A stretch of DNA of 64,000 bases, from positions 868,001-932,000 of the forward strand of contig NZ_CP051302.1 in assembly GCF_024181405.1 (NCBI RefSeq), given 5' to 3'. A model generated the notes under the pieces. The model made no database searches, was not told the DNA's origin, and saw nothing but the letters and a program-made list of their open reading frames with translations. Positions 8,138 through 16,187 of the stretch are shown in pieces. The position numbers and the translations under genes are program-made. The stretch is from Treponema denticola (GTDB taxonomy: Bacteria; Spirochaetota; Spirochaetia; Treponematales; Treponemataceae). How positions within the stretch are numbered: position 1 is the stretch's first letter; each line of letters opens with the position of its first letter.

Positions 8138-9309
8138 TGAAAAAGGCCGGCCTTTATATACACATACCTTTTTGTCTCCAAAAATGTAATTATTGCGATT
8201 TTTTTTCTGTTCGTGCCGGACGGTTTAAAAATATCTTATCGGGTCATTTAAGTCCCTTTGTTTTAAGATTGACTGAAGATATAAAAATCCAAGCGGATAA
8301 GTATTCCATAAACGAATGGGATACCGTCTATATAGGCGGAGGAACTCCGTCTCTTCTATCTCCTGATGATCTTTATTATCTTTCATCGCAAATACCGGCT
8401 GCTCAAAAAAATCCTCATAGAGAATTTACCGTTGAAATTAATCCTGAAGATTTAACTAAAGAGTTTTTGTCCGCTGCAGTCAGTGGAGGAATTAATAGGT
8501 TTTCTGTAGGAATCCAATCTCTTAATGATGATGTTTTAAGTGCTTGTAAAAGGAGGGGATGCAGAAAAATGAGCCTTTCAGCCCTTGAGCTTTTACGCAG
8601 TCAAAAAGGTCTAAACCTTTCTTGTGATCTAATTGCAGGGCTGGATAAACAAACATCGGATATTTTAAAAGATGATATCCGGACCTTATTACATTTTAGA
8701 CCGGAGCATTTTTCACTATATGCCCTCTGTTCAAATACAAAGGTACCGCCCGAAAAAGATGATGAAATAGCCGAGTTATGGAGCTATGGTAAGGATGTTT
8801 TGGAGAAAAACAGCTATAATAAGTATGAAGTGTCTAATTTTTCATATAAAAACTTATACAAAAGTATACATAATGAGAAGTATTGGAGGTTGGAGGATTA
8901 TATAGGGGTAGGCCCGGGAGCCTTCGGCTCAATTTTTTTTGATAAAGATGCTTTACCTTCTCACGCACATGCTAACGCATTGAGATTTTCTGCAATTAAA
9001 AATATAGAAAAATGGATGACCTTAAAAAATAGGGATGAAGTGTATGAGTATGAAACCATTGATGAAAAAGAATTTATAGAAGAAGCTTTTATGATGGGCT
9101 TAAGACTTACCGAGGGTATTGACAGGTCTTTTTTTAAATCGAGGTTTGGTAAGGATATTTCGGTATTTGCAGGAAAAACTATTTCAAAATGGCTGGATAG
9201 GAATGAGGCCGTTTTGACGGAAAAAAGATTTTATTTAACGGAAAAAGGATTTCTTTACTTGAATTTATTTTTACAGGAACTATTTCAAGAAATTGATTCC
9301 TTATTTTAA
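8137..9309 (+). CDS. hemW: Radical SAM protein HemW (HemN-like)
   Basis: The protein begins MKKAGLYIHIPFCLQKCNYCDFFS: the CxxxCxxC radical-SAM cluster motif preceded by YIHIPFC is diagnostic of the HemN/HemW family, and VYIGGGTPSLL follows. HemW proteins are haem chaperones, often misannotated as coproporphyrinogen III oxidases; the length (390 residues) and the cysteine pattern fit HemW rather than true HemN. The ATG at 8137 overlaps the lepB-like stop (TGATG); an upstream TTG at 8134 is less likely. The C-terminal HemN domain (EEAFMMGLRLTEGID, LTEKGFLYLN) is present. Confidence 0.85.
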   Translation: MKKAGLYIHIPFCLQKCNYCDFFSVRAGRFKNILSGHLSPFVLRLTEDIKIQADKYSINEWDTVYIGGGTPSLLSPDDLYYLSSQIPAAQKNPHREFTVEINPEDLTKEFLSAAVSGGINRFSVGIQSLNDDVLSACKRRGCRKMSLSALELLRSQKGLNLSCDLIAGLDKQTSDILKDDIRTLLHFRPEHFSLYALCSNTKVPPEKDDEIAELWSYGKDVLEKNSYNKYEVSNFSYKNLYKSIHNEKYWRLEDYIGVGPGAFGSIFFDKDALPSHAHANALRFSAIKNIEKWMTLKNRDEVYEYETIDEKEFIEEAFMMGLRLTEGIDRSFFKSRFGKDISVFAGKTISKWLDRNEAVLTEKRFYLTEKGFLYLNLFLQELFQEIDSLF

Positions 9310-9312
9310 AAT

Positions 9313-10482
9313 TTATACGGCCTGATTTTGATCCTTATTTTGCTCCCATATATAACTAAATTCTTTATCTATGGTTTTGAAGACTTTAATTATAGTAGGG
9401 TCAAAATGGGCTCCGGCTCCATTTATAATATGCTCGATACTTTCTTTATGAGATATTCCTTCTTTATAGGATCTTCTCATTCGAAGTGCATCGTAAACAT
9501 CGGCTACAGCCACTATACGTGCAGATAAGGGAATCATTTCACCTGCAAGCTTATAAGGATAGCCTTTTCCGTCCCAGCGCTCATGATGACTAAGAGTAAT
9601 TTCTTTTGCCATATGGATAGGATAGTTCGCAAGGATAAGGGTTCCGTTAATAGTATGTTCTCTCATAACCTCCCATTCTACATCATTAAGAGCTCCTTTT
9701 TTTTGTAGAATATAATCGGGAGTTCCTATTTTTCCGATATCGTGAATGGCTGCCAGAGAAGAAATATTATCTATAAAATCCGCATCTATTTGAGGAAACA
9801 AATTCTCCTTAAACAAGGCTTCAGCAAGAGTTTTTGAATAATAATTAAGCCTTTCATTATGAAAGCCCGTATCATTATCCTTTAATTTTGATGCATTTAA
9901 GAGACTTTCCATCATACCCTTATGCTGATTTAAGTAAGAACTGCTTATATCTTCAAACATAACCCAATATCCGTTGAGTGTATTATTATCAAATAAAGGG
10001 AATATGTTTGTCTTTGTATACATAGTTTTACGGTATCTTGTCTTATGCCTTAAAATTCCTGACCATGAGTAGCCTCTATTAGGGCTTTTTAATTTTGTTA
10101 AAAGGTCGTCGAGGGCGGATTTTTCAAGTGTGCTTCCGAATATGTTAAAAAACGGTTTTTTTTCTATATTGTGATAACCTTCAAAAAGATGGTTTACTGC
10201 ATCGCTTATGTATAATATCAAAAAATTTTTATCCAAGAGCATTGAACAAACAGTAGGTGTAGCAAGTAAGTCTACAGCTGTTTTTAAAACCTCGGTTTTA
10301 ATTTCAGTATTGTTAAAATTTATCGGGCTGTTCGGATTTTCCTGATCGTCTTGATAAAGGTTTTCCTGCATTTCTTCCAATTCTTCATCTACTTCATCAA
10401 GCATTTCTACTTCATCGAGGGTTAGAAAATCTTTTTCATTGTTCTCTGTTTTAGATTTATTTTTGTTTTTCCTTTTTTTCAT
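9313..10482 (-). CDS. PAS-HD-GYP domain protein, probable c-di-GMP phosphodiesterase
   Basis: The first 55 residues are Lys-rich and then Asp/Glu-rich and probably disordered. A PAS-like sensor domain follows (LDKNFLILYISDAVNHLF to YWVMFEDISSSYL, about residues 85-185), then an HD-GYP domain. The latter retains HNERLNYYSK, AAIHDIGKIGTPDYILQKKG, MREHTINGTLIL, HHERWDGKGYPYKL and IVAVADVYDAL, so the metal ligands and the GYP motif are intact. HD-GYP proteins hydrolyse cyclic di-GMP, which controls motility in treponemes. It is the last gene of the flaG-fliD-tsaE-tsaB unit, 28 bases after tsaB, and has an AAGGA ribosome site. No receiver domain is present, so input comes through the PAS domain. 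Confidence 0.88.
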   Translation of the reverse strand: MKKRKNKNKSKTENNEKDFLTLDEVEMLDEVDEELEEMQENLYQDDQENPNSPINFNNTEIKTEVLKTAVDLLATPTVCSMLLDKNFLILYISDAVNHLFEGYHNIEKKPFFNIFGSTLEKSALDDLLTKLKSPNRGYSWSGILRHKTRYRKTMYTKTNIFPLFDNNTLNGYWVMFEDISSSYLNQHKGMMESLLNASKLKDNDTGFHNERLNYYSKTLAEALFKENLFPQIDADFIDNISSLAAIHDIGKIGTPDYILQKKGALNDVEWEVMREHTINGTLILANYPIHMAKEITLSHHERWDGKGYPYKLAGEMIPLSARIVAVADVYDALRMRRSYKEGISHKESIEHIINGAGAHFDPTIIKVFKTIDKEFSYIWEQNKDQNQAV

Positions 10483-10510
10483 AGGCTAAAATCCTTATAA
10501 CTTCAAATAC

Positions 10511-11167
10511 CTAATACTCTGCATCGCTCTTTCTGATGTACACGGGTCCCTCATGATCTTCAACTTTATTACAGGCTTGATTTGTAAGGAAACAATCAAG
10601 TAAAGTTTTTGAAAAGGTTTCTTTGTCTGCTTCTATTAAGGTAATATTATTCGGCTCAATAGATGCTCCCGCTTCTTCACTAAATTTTTCAGTCCCATAG
10701 CCGCAAATAATAGTTTTTTTGTTTTTATCAATCAGTTTAAGTGCATCTTCTACTCTTATATCAAGAGCTTCCGAGATCGGCTTTTTGTTTTCAAATGCTT
10801 GCACATAAAAGCAGTCTCTTTTTGCATCAATAACCGATAAAAATTGATTTTTGTCGCCATATTTAGAACAAAAAGCCTCCAAAATAGAAACACAAAAAAA
10901 CCGAGCATTAGTTTGCAGCTGAATCGCTTTTGCTGTTGAGTAAGCAAGTCTCAAACCGGTAAAACCTCCGGGCCCCTGGGGGCATACTAGAACATCGGTT
11001 CCGTTTATAGAAAAACCTGCCTGTTTTACGGCGGCTTCTATTGCGGGGATCAGTATGGCAGAATGTCTGGCTTTAGCCGGTGTAAAAACGGAGGTAAATG
11101 TACCGGCATTTCCTTGAGCCGTTATTGCAACAGAGGAAAAACATGTATCGATACAAACTATGTTCAT
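10511..11167 (-). CDS. tsaB: tRNA threonylcarbamoyladenosine biosynthesis protein TsaB
   Basis: TsaB is the non-catalytic ASKHA-fold partner of TsaD in t6A synthesis. The 218-residue sequence has the N-terminal IDTCFSSVAITAQGNAG strand pair, ARHSAILIPAIEAAVKQAGF, the signature VCPQGPGGFTGLRLAYSTAKA, and FLSVIDAKRDCFYVQAF. Its ATG overlaps the tsaE stop (ATGA), so the two are made together. The position downstream of flaG-fliD puts an essential tRNA-modification step in a flagellar transcription unit. Confidence 0.9.
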   Translation of the reverse strand: MNIVCIDTCFSSVAITAQGNAGTFTSVFTPAKARHSAILIPAIEAAVKQAGFSINGTDVLVCPQGPGGFTGLRLAYSTAKAIQLQTNARFFCVSILEAFCSKYGDKNQFLSVIDAKRDCFYVQAFENKKPISEALDIRVEDALKLIDKNKKTIICGYGTEKFSEEAGASIEPNNITLIEADKETFSKTLLDCFLTNQACNKVEDHEGPVYIRKSDAEY

Positions 11168-11595
11168 AAAGCCTTACAAAAGTCCTTGTTATTGATGATA
11201 ATTTTTCTGGAATTATCATCATTTACACTTATGCCGATATAAATAGTGCTTGGGGGTAATACTTGTTTTACCTTTTTACTCCATTCAATCACGCAAACTC
11301 CATCTCCATATAACATTTCTTCAGTACCAAGGTCCAAAAAATCCTCAACTCCTTCAAGTCTGTATACATCCATATGATATAGATGCAGACGGCCTGAGTA
11401 TTCCGATATTAGGGTAAAAGTAGGGCTTGTAATATCTTCTTCAATATCCAAGCCTTGGGCAATACCCTTTGTCAGATAGGTTTTTCCTGCTGCTAAAGAT
11501 CCGTCAAGGGCTACTACATCTCCCTTTTTTAACTGTTTTCCTATTTTTTTTCCTAAATTAATAGTATCTTCTTCGGTTTTTACTGTAAATTCCAT
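11164..11595 (-). CDS. tsaE: tRNA threonylcarbamoyladenosine biosynthesis ATPase TsaE
   Basis: The 143-residue P-loop protein has the family pattern: VALDGSLAAGKTYLTKGIAQGL (Walker A, residues 28-49), DITSPTFTLISEY, LHLYHMDVYRLE and VCVIEWSKKV. TsaE drives ATP-dependent cycling of the TsaBD complex. The Walker A here reads GSLAAGKT where GDLGAGKT is commonest, so the second glycine is Ala. The ATG overlaps the upstream stop by one base (TAATG). Confidence 0.92.
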   Translation of the reverse strand: MEFTVKTEEDTINLGKKIGKQLKKGDVVALDGSLAAGKTYLTKGIAQGLDIEEDITSPTFTLISEYSGRLHLYHMDVYRLEGVEDFLDLGTEEMLYGDGVCVIEWSKKVKQVLPPSTIYIGISVNDDNSRKIIINNKDFCKAL

Positions 11596-11855
11596 TACGG
11601 TAATTTCCTTGTTTCGATTAAACGGCGGACGCAGGCTTTTAATTCCATCATGATCTGTAAAACAGGATAGTCTATTTTGTCTATCATCTGTACCTGTATT
11701 TCGGTTTCGCCCGTCGGCTTATGTTCTACAAAAAATTCTACCTTTCCGTTTTGTTCTCTACCCAATATTGTATATATTGCTGTTCCGACATATTTTTGTC
11801 TGTAATATATATGTGTATCTTCTTTTTCAATATCTTTTATTTCAGAAACAATCAT
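11595..11855 (-). CDS. Small conserved protein of unknown function
   Basis: The 86-residue soluble protein has a strand-rich N-terminal half (THIYYRQKYVGTAIYTILGRE, VEFFVEHKPTGETEIQVQMID) and a C-terminal helix (YPVLQIMMELKACVRRLIE). I do not recognise a family. A GGAG ribosome site sits 8 bases before the ATG. It lies between an unknown gene and tsaE in the fliD operon with a one-base overlap to tsaE; context does not tell whether it belongs with flagella or with tRNA modification. Confidence 0.6.
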   Translation of the reverse strand: MIVSEIKDIEKEDTHIYYRQKYVGTAIYTILGREQNGKVEFFVEHKPTGETEIQVQMIDKIDYPVLQIMMELKACVRRLIETRKLP

Positions 11856-11868
11856 TTTTCATCTCCGT

Positions 11869-12462
11869 TTATGCTTTTATTGATAATAGACCATTTCCCA
11901 GCTTTTTTACAAGCGGTGCCAATTCGTATTCTGCAATATCAGAAATTTCTACCGTATCGGTATCTTCAATTGCATTAATAATAGCGTCCAAATTAGAAGA
12001 TATTTCTCTTTGGTATTCGCTGATGGTCATCTCTCCTAACTTTAGATCTGCATTAATATCTGCAATGTCAAATAGTTTAGCTGTTTCATAGAGTTTTGCC
12101 AGATTAATAGAGAAGGTTTCAATTGTCTTTATAATTTCGACATCGCTTCCCGTTTGAACCTTAATAGGAATTTTCTCGATTTCTTCCGAATTTTTTATAA
12201 ATTCATCACCAAGTCCTTTTAAAAGTATCCGTATATCCTCTCCGCTTGTTGTAAACAGTTCAATATTTATTTCTGTTTGATGAGAATCTTGAAAAAGCTC
12301 ATCAAGTTCGTTTAAAGTTAATTCTTTTCCGTTAACTAAAACTTGGGTTATAGTACTTTTTTGATTTCTGCATTCTTGTTCTATATTCCCAAGAACATCA
12401 CCTATGGTTATTTCTTGTTCAAGTTTTAATTTGATTTCTTGTCCGTTTAATTTTACTTTCAT
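11869..12462 (-). CDS. Unknown protein downstream of fliD, possibly flagellar
   Basis: The 197-residue protein begins with a ubiquitin-like or ThiS-like strand-turn pattern (MKVKLNGQEIKLKLEQEITIGDVLGNIEQEC) and continues as helices rich in Ile, Glu and Asp. It has no signal peptide or membrane segment. It follows fliD by 9 bases on the same strand, so an export-chaperone-like or assembly role is conceivable, but it does not look like FliS or FliT. Family unknown to me. Confidence 0.6.
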   Translation of the reverse strand: MKVKLNGQEIKLKLEQEITIGDVLGNIEQECRNQKSTITQVLVNGKELTLNELDELFQDSHQTEINIELFTTSGEDIRILLKGLGDEFIKNSEEIEKIPIKVQTGSDVEIIKTIETFSINLAKLYETAKLFDIADINADLKLGEMTISEYQREISSNLDAIINAIEDTDTVEISDIAEYELAPLVKKLGNGLLSIKA

Positions 12463-12471
12463 TTTTATTCC

Positions 12472-14430
12472 TTATTTATTTTGATTTTGAAGTTGCTTGT
12501 TAAAATTATCCATCGTCTGGGACTGTTTTTGTAAACTTTTTAATGTTCCATCCATTATTCCGTATTTCTTTTTAAGCGCCAGTTCTTTTTCTGTTAGTTT
12601 TTTGTCGTAGTTTTCTATTCTTTTTTGGGAAGAATCCATCTTTAGTTTTAAAGAATCGGTTTTTATGCCGAAGACCCCGCCCCTTTGTGTGTACGGGTTT
12701 ATGTATTCATACATTGCATGAGCAAGGCCTGAATCTATTAAAATATCTCCGTCGGAATCAAATCCGAAAAAAAGTTTTACCTCTTCCATATTGTTTTTTA
12801 AGACTTCATCAAGCTTTTTTTCGTCAATTTCAAGGTATCCTCGAAGGCGCGACATGTCTATGCCGCCCGAAGAATCGGATTTTGTGGAAATTCCAAGTTG
12901 GGCCAGCATAAATATTTTGGAATCGTCTGCAGGCTTATAGGGTGTATTTATTGTTTGCCTTAAATTGGATTTCAATGTCATTAAAGTAGAATCAGCATAC
13001 ATAAGCCCCAATTTTTTTTGAGCATCTTCAACTTCCGATTCTGAAAAATAGGTCAGTTCTTCTATGATTTCCGGCTTATTTTGCGTTAAAATATTTATTT
13101 GAGCAAAAACACGGTTATATTTGGCTACCAACTCGATGATCGCATTTTTGACGGCATCTACATCCGGTTTTATGGTAAGTTTTTCCTGCTTTTCCGAAGA
13201 CTCATGGGCATGAATGGTTACGTTAGGCACTAAATCGTCGATATCGTTTTTTTCTCTTTTAATTTGAATGCCTTCAAAATTGATTATGGCATCCTGTGCC
13301 GTTGAAACCGGGTTTACGGGAACATAGTCTCCGGCCGCCTTAGGATCAAATATTTTAATATTTTCTATAAAGACGGCCTTGTCGGAATTATTATTGTTTA
13401 TTGCAAGAGCTTTTACGTCTCCGTATTCAGCCAAAGGAATCGTAATTGTTTGTGTCTCGGCATTTTCCGAAAGAGGGGGCAGGGGAATAAGTACTCCTCT
13501 TGTCGATTCTAGGGCTAAAATATTCATATCAACTTTTGGACCTGAGGCTTCCTTGGGTTCCATTTTCGTTTTTTCAAGGCCGTCGTTTGAAGGTTCATTT
13601 TGTATTACAATACCTCTGTATGCGATTGAGCCTATTTGTTCATAAATTTTTTCGCCCGTTTCTTCTTTTTTTACGGCTTCTTTTGACGGTTCCTTAATTG
13701 AAACCGTAAGTTCCATAACATATTGCCCCTTGGCTCTTACAGCTTCGGAAAAATCTATTTTTTGAGAGGTCTCCGGCTTAGTTTCAATGGAGGAAACTGA
13801 AGTTTTTATGGCAGATGTGTCATTTTTTTTGATAAGTCCCATTTCAATGGCAAAGGGCAGGGCATCATCTGCAAACTCCAATCTGTTTTTTGCTCCTGTT
13901 ATGTTGGATGAAAAAAGTAAGGACTTTGTATCCGGGGTTATTTTTATTTCGCTTATATTTAAAATTTCTTTTGCTCTTGAGTTTACAAGGTCTATAAAAC
14001 CCTTATATTTTCCGCCCTTCCAGTTGACGGATATGTTTTTTTCTCCTACCTTAAAAGTATATATACCTTTTTTTATTTGAAGGTCATTATTGATTTCGGT
14101 ACTTAAAAATTTATCGGAGTCTGCAACTTGAACTATATTAAGTTTTACGTTTTGATCCTTGGCTCCTCTTGAAGCTGTTGCGGTAAAGGATCTTTCATTT
14201 GAGGATTCTGCTATTTTTTCTACAAAGGGATTATTAAAAGAATATAGGTCTCTGGCGGCATTTCGTACTTCAAGAGAAAATTTATTTACCTGCCTCCAGG
14301 AATCATCCTGCAATTTTAGACGCTCGAGTTTTTCGGCTTCTCTGTCACGAGGAATTCTTTCCTTTTTCATCAAAGCTTCAACGAGCTTTTCGTATGTACT
14401 GTTGACTCCCGGTATACTTAAATCGGACAT
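12472..14430 (-). CDS. fliD: Flagellar filament cap protein FliD (HAP2)
   Basis: FliD caps the growing filament and helps insert flagellin subunits, here in the periplasm. The 652-residue protein starts MSDLSIPGVNSTYEKLVEALMKKERIPRD, close to the FliD_N pattern in which a G-xS-G-D motif and the L-xxEr-P segment lie near the start, followed by LERLKLQDDSWRQVNKF. The C-terminal region (LAQLGISTKSDSSGGIDMSRLRGYLEIDEKKLDEVLKN, then GIKTDSLKLKMDSSQKRIENYDKKL and a coiled-coil tail) is FliD_C. The middle (residues 200-340) is longer than in enteric FliD and contains a Pro/Glu/Lys-rich stretch. An AGGGG ribosome site precedes the ATG. It is 44 bases after flaG. Confidence 0.9.
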   Translation of the reverse strand: MSDLSIPGVNSTYEKLVEALMKKERIPRDREAEKLERLKLQDDSWRQVNKFSLEVRNAARDLYSFNNPFVEKIAESSNERSFTATASRGAKDQNVKLNIVQVADSDKFLSTEINNDLQIKKGIYTFKVGEKNISVNWKGGKYKGFIDLVNSRAKEILNISEIKITPDTKSLLFSSNITGAKNRLEFADDALPFAIEMGLIKKNDTSAIKTSVSSIETKPETSQKIDFSEAVRAKGQYVMELTVSIKEPSKEAVKKEETGEKIYEQIGSIAYRGIVIQNEPSNDGLEKTKMEPKEASGPKVDMNILALESTRGVLIPLPPLSENAETQTITIPLAEYGDVKALAINNNNSDKAVFIENIKIFDPKAAGDYVPVNPVSTAQDAIINFEGIQIKREKNDIDDLVPNVTIHAHESSEKQEKLTIKPDVDAVKNAIIELVAKYNRVFAQINILTQNKPEIIEELTYFSESEVEDAQKKLGLMYADSTLMTLKSNLRQTINTPYKPADDSKIFMLAQLGISTKSDSSGGIDMSRLRGYLEIDEKKLDEVLKNNMEEVKLFFGFDSDGDILIDSGLAHAMYEYINPYTQRGGVFGIKTDSLKLKMDSSQKRIENYDKKLTEKELALKKKYGIMDGTLKSLQKQSQTMDNFNKQLQNQNK

Positions 14431-14474
14431 TTAAACCCCTATTTTTTTAATACCTAAAAAAGGGAAATTTCCGA

Positions 14475-14846
14475 CTATATTGATTCATCGAATAAAAGGC
14501 CGACTGTTTCAAGTATTCTTGCCTGCAGTCTTTGTATTGCCTCGGATGGTATTTCCCTTATTACCTTGTCGGTATTTGCATCTATTACCTTAACAACGAT
14601 GCGGTTTGTTTCTTTATTTACTCTAAATTGTAATTTTCGATCACACATGTCGCATAACTTTTGGATTTGTGCAACCGCTTTTGAGATTTCATTCGGGTCC
14701 ACCAGCGTTTTTTGATTTTCGGCTTGTTCGGCAGCTTCCTTTTGTACTATTACATCCGATGCAGCTCTCATTGAGCCGTTAATCACTGTATCACGTTTTT
14801 GTTGTAATGCTGCTTGGTGCCCTATGCCGTTTATTTCTATACTCAT
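14475..14846 (-). CDS. flaG: FlaG family flagellar protein
   Basis: The 123-residue protein ends with the FlaG domain: LQFRVNKETNRIVVKVIDANTDKVIREIPSEAIQRLQARI, which matches the family signature (F-x-hd-...-v-V-x-D-...-E-vIRqIPsEe). FlaG proteins influence filament length and are usually encoded next to fliD, as here. The N-terminal half is Gln/Ala-rich. A strong Shine-Dalgarno (AGGAGG) lies 6 bases upstream of the ATG. Transcription probably starts in the 200-base gap after the flaB3 terminator and continues into fliD. Confidence 0.9.
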   Translation of the reverse strand: MSIEINGIGHQAALQQKRDTVINGSMRAASDVIVQKEAAEQAENQKTLVDPNEISKAVAQIQKLCDMCDRKLQFRVNKETNRIVVKVIDANTDKVIREIPSEAIQRLQARILETVGLLFDESI

Positions 14847-14930
14847 AAAAAACCTCCTTGGCTTTAAAAATAGACATCATCCGTGACATCTAAATATAGT
14901 TTAACGTTTTAAGCATCAACTCTTAGCAGT

Positions 14931-14969
14931 AAAAAAAAGGAAGAAGAAGGGCGCATCTTCTTTCTTCCT
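14931..14969 (-). terminator. Rho-independent terminator after flaB3
   Basis: On the minus strand an AGGAAGAA...TTCTTCCT stem (one bulge, loop around ATGCGCC) is followed by eight T residues (14938-14931). It lies 81 bases after the flaB3 stop and separates the flagellin genes from flaG-fliD. Confidence 0.8.
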
Positions 14970-15049
14970 AAATATTCTAAAGGCCTTTAATTTTAAGAGA
15001 TGACATCCGGTTATCTCTTTCCGTATCGGCCTTTACAAGATCTGCTTTG

Positions 15050-15907
15050 TTATTGAAGAAGCCTGACAACAGCTTGAGGCTGAGCATTGGCTTGTGCCAA
15101 CATAGCAGTTCCTGATTGGATCAAGATCTGGTTCTTTGTATAGTCTACAATCTCTTTAGCCATGTCTGCGTCTCGGATTCTTGATTCGGCAGCCTGCATA
15201 TTTTCGGCAGCAATTGCTATACCGTTATATGCCATTTCAAACCTATTCTGATATGCACCTAGGTCTGCACGCTGCTTGTTAATCTGTTTAAGAGCATTAT
15301 CAAGGGCTCCCAGTGCCATATTTGCACCGTCTACTGAAGACATTGAAATCATCTTGTCTTCTCCGCCTTGTTGTGCTCCTATAATACCGAGTGCTGTAGC
15401 TGTCATTGTTCCTATATAGATCTTTTCTCTTTGATCCATATTTGCACCGACATGGAGCTGCATAGGTCCCGACACGGAATCTTGAGCGAAGCGGCCTGTC
15501 AGGATATTCATTCCGTTAAACTGAGCATGGCTTGCGATTCTGTCTACTTCGTCAACAAGCTGTGAAACTTCAACTTGAATCTGCATCCTGTCTTCGGCGG
15601 AATAAATACCGTTTGAGGCTTGTATAGCCAACTCTCTTAATCTCTGTATTATATCTGTCGTTTCACCTAAGTAACCTTCCGTTGCTTGAATGAAAGAAAC
15701 ACCGTTTTGAATATTCTGTCCGGCTTGGTTTAAACCTCTGATTTGGCTGCGCATCTTTTCGGATACGGCTAAACCGGAAGCATCGTCACCTGCACGGTTG
15801 ATTCTTTCCGCACTGGAAAGCTTTTCGATGTTTTTTGCGAGATGAAGTTCGTTGACTCCTCCCTGTCTCTGTGCAAACATTGCACTCATATTGTGATTAA
15901 TAATCAT
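15050..15907 (-). CDS. flaB3: Periplasmic flagellar filament core protein FlaB (FlaB3-like)
   Basis: This 285-residue flagellin has the conserved D0/D1 ends ([74 protein letters not shown]) and only a short D2 region, as in spirochaete core flagellins. Residues 112-117 (VEVSQL) lie in the D1 segment reported to be O-glycosylated in T. denticola flagellins. Where flagellins normally have LSSGLRIN, residues 30-37 read LSSAERIN; the sister protein keeps the consensus. Assignment as FlaB3 rests on length (285 vs 286) and on its place next to flaG-fliD, as in T. pallidum. An AGGGAGGG ribosome site precedes the ATG. Confidence 0.9.
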   Translation of the reverse strand: MIINHNMSAMFAQRQGGVNELHLAKNIEKLSSAERINRAGDDASGLAVSEKMRSQIRGLNQAGQNIQNGVSFIQATEGYLGETTDIIQRLRELAIQASNGIYSAEDRMQIQVEVSQLVDEVDRIASHAQFNGMNILTGRFAQDSVSGPMQLHVGANMDQREKIYIGTMTATALGIIGAQQGGEDKMISMSSVDGANMALGALDNALKQINKQRADLGAYQNRFEMAYNGIAIAAENMQAAESRIRDADMAKEIVDYTKNQILIQSGTAMLAQANAQPQAVVRLLQ

Positions 15908-15931
15908 ATGACCCTCCCTGAAGTCCTATAG

Positions 15932-15950
15932 TTCAGCATCCTTTGCTGAA
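15932..15950 (-). promoter_or_regulatory. Leader hairpin of flaB3 with GGA loop (candidate CsrA site)
   Basis: On the mRNA strand the sequence TTCAGCA-AAGGA-TGCTGAA forms a perfect 7-bp stem with a 5-base loop carrying GGA, 25-43 bases before the ATG. The gagggag-type Shine-Dalgarno downstream contains another GGA. A near-identical element is in the flaB1 leader. CsrA prefers GGA in the loop of short hairpins; binding is inferred. Confidence 0.55.
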
Positions 15951-16010
15951 AAATACTCCTGTATTTTATAAATGCATAAAATTTTGCGCCTTTTATACAA
16001 ATTATAAAGA

Positions 16011-16051
16011 CAGTATTATTAACAATTTTATTCAAACTGCTAATAATACTG
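16011..16051 (-). other. Intergenic inverted repeat between flaB1 and flaB3
   Basis: An 11-bp perfect stem, CAGTATTATTA (16011-16021) and its complement (16041-16051), encloses a 19-base loop. It is AT-rich and has no adjacent T-run, so it is not an obvious terminator. It could be a protein-binding dyad or an RNA-processing element in a flaB1-flaB3 transcript. Confidence 0.5.
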
Positions 16052-16110
16052 TAATACAGGGCTTCATAAGGGCCGCCCATCAAGGGCATTTTTTCAAAGA
16101 TCTTTTAAGC

Positions 16111-16131
16111 GTCAGGGGAATTTCCCCTGAC
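16111..16131 (-). other. GC-rich hairpin 3' of flaB1
   Basis: A near-perfect palindrome with arms GTCAGGGGAA and TTCCCCTGAC lies about 57 bases after the flaB1 stop. On the minus strand it is followed by GCTTAAAAGATC rather than a T-run. It is thus better read as a transcript 3'-end stabiliser or weak terminator than as a strong intrinsic terminator. Confidence 0.5.
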
Positions 16132-16187
16132 ACTTAACACATTATACTCTTATAATTAAAAAAATACAAGAGTATTTTACAAATTTG

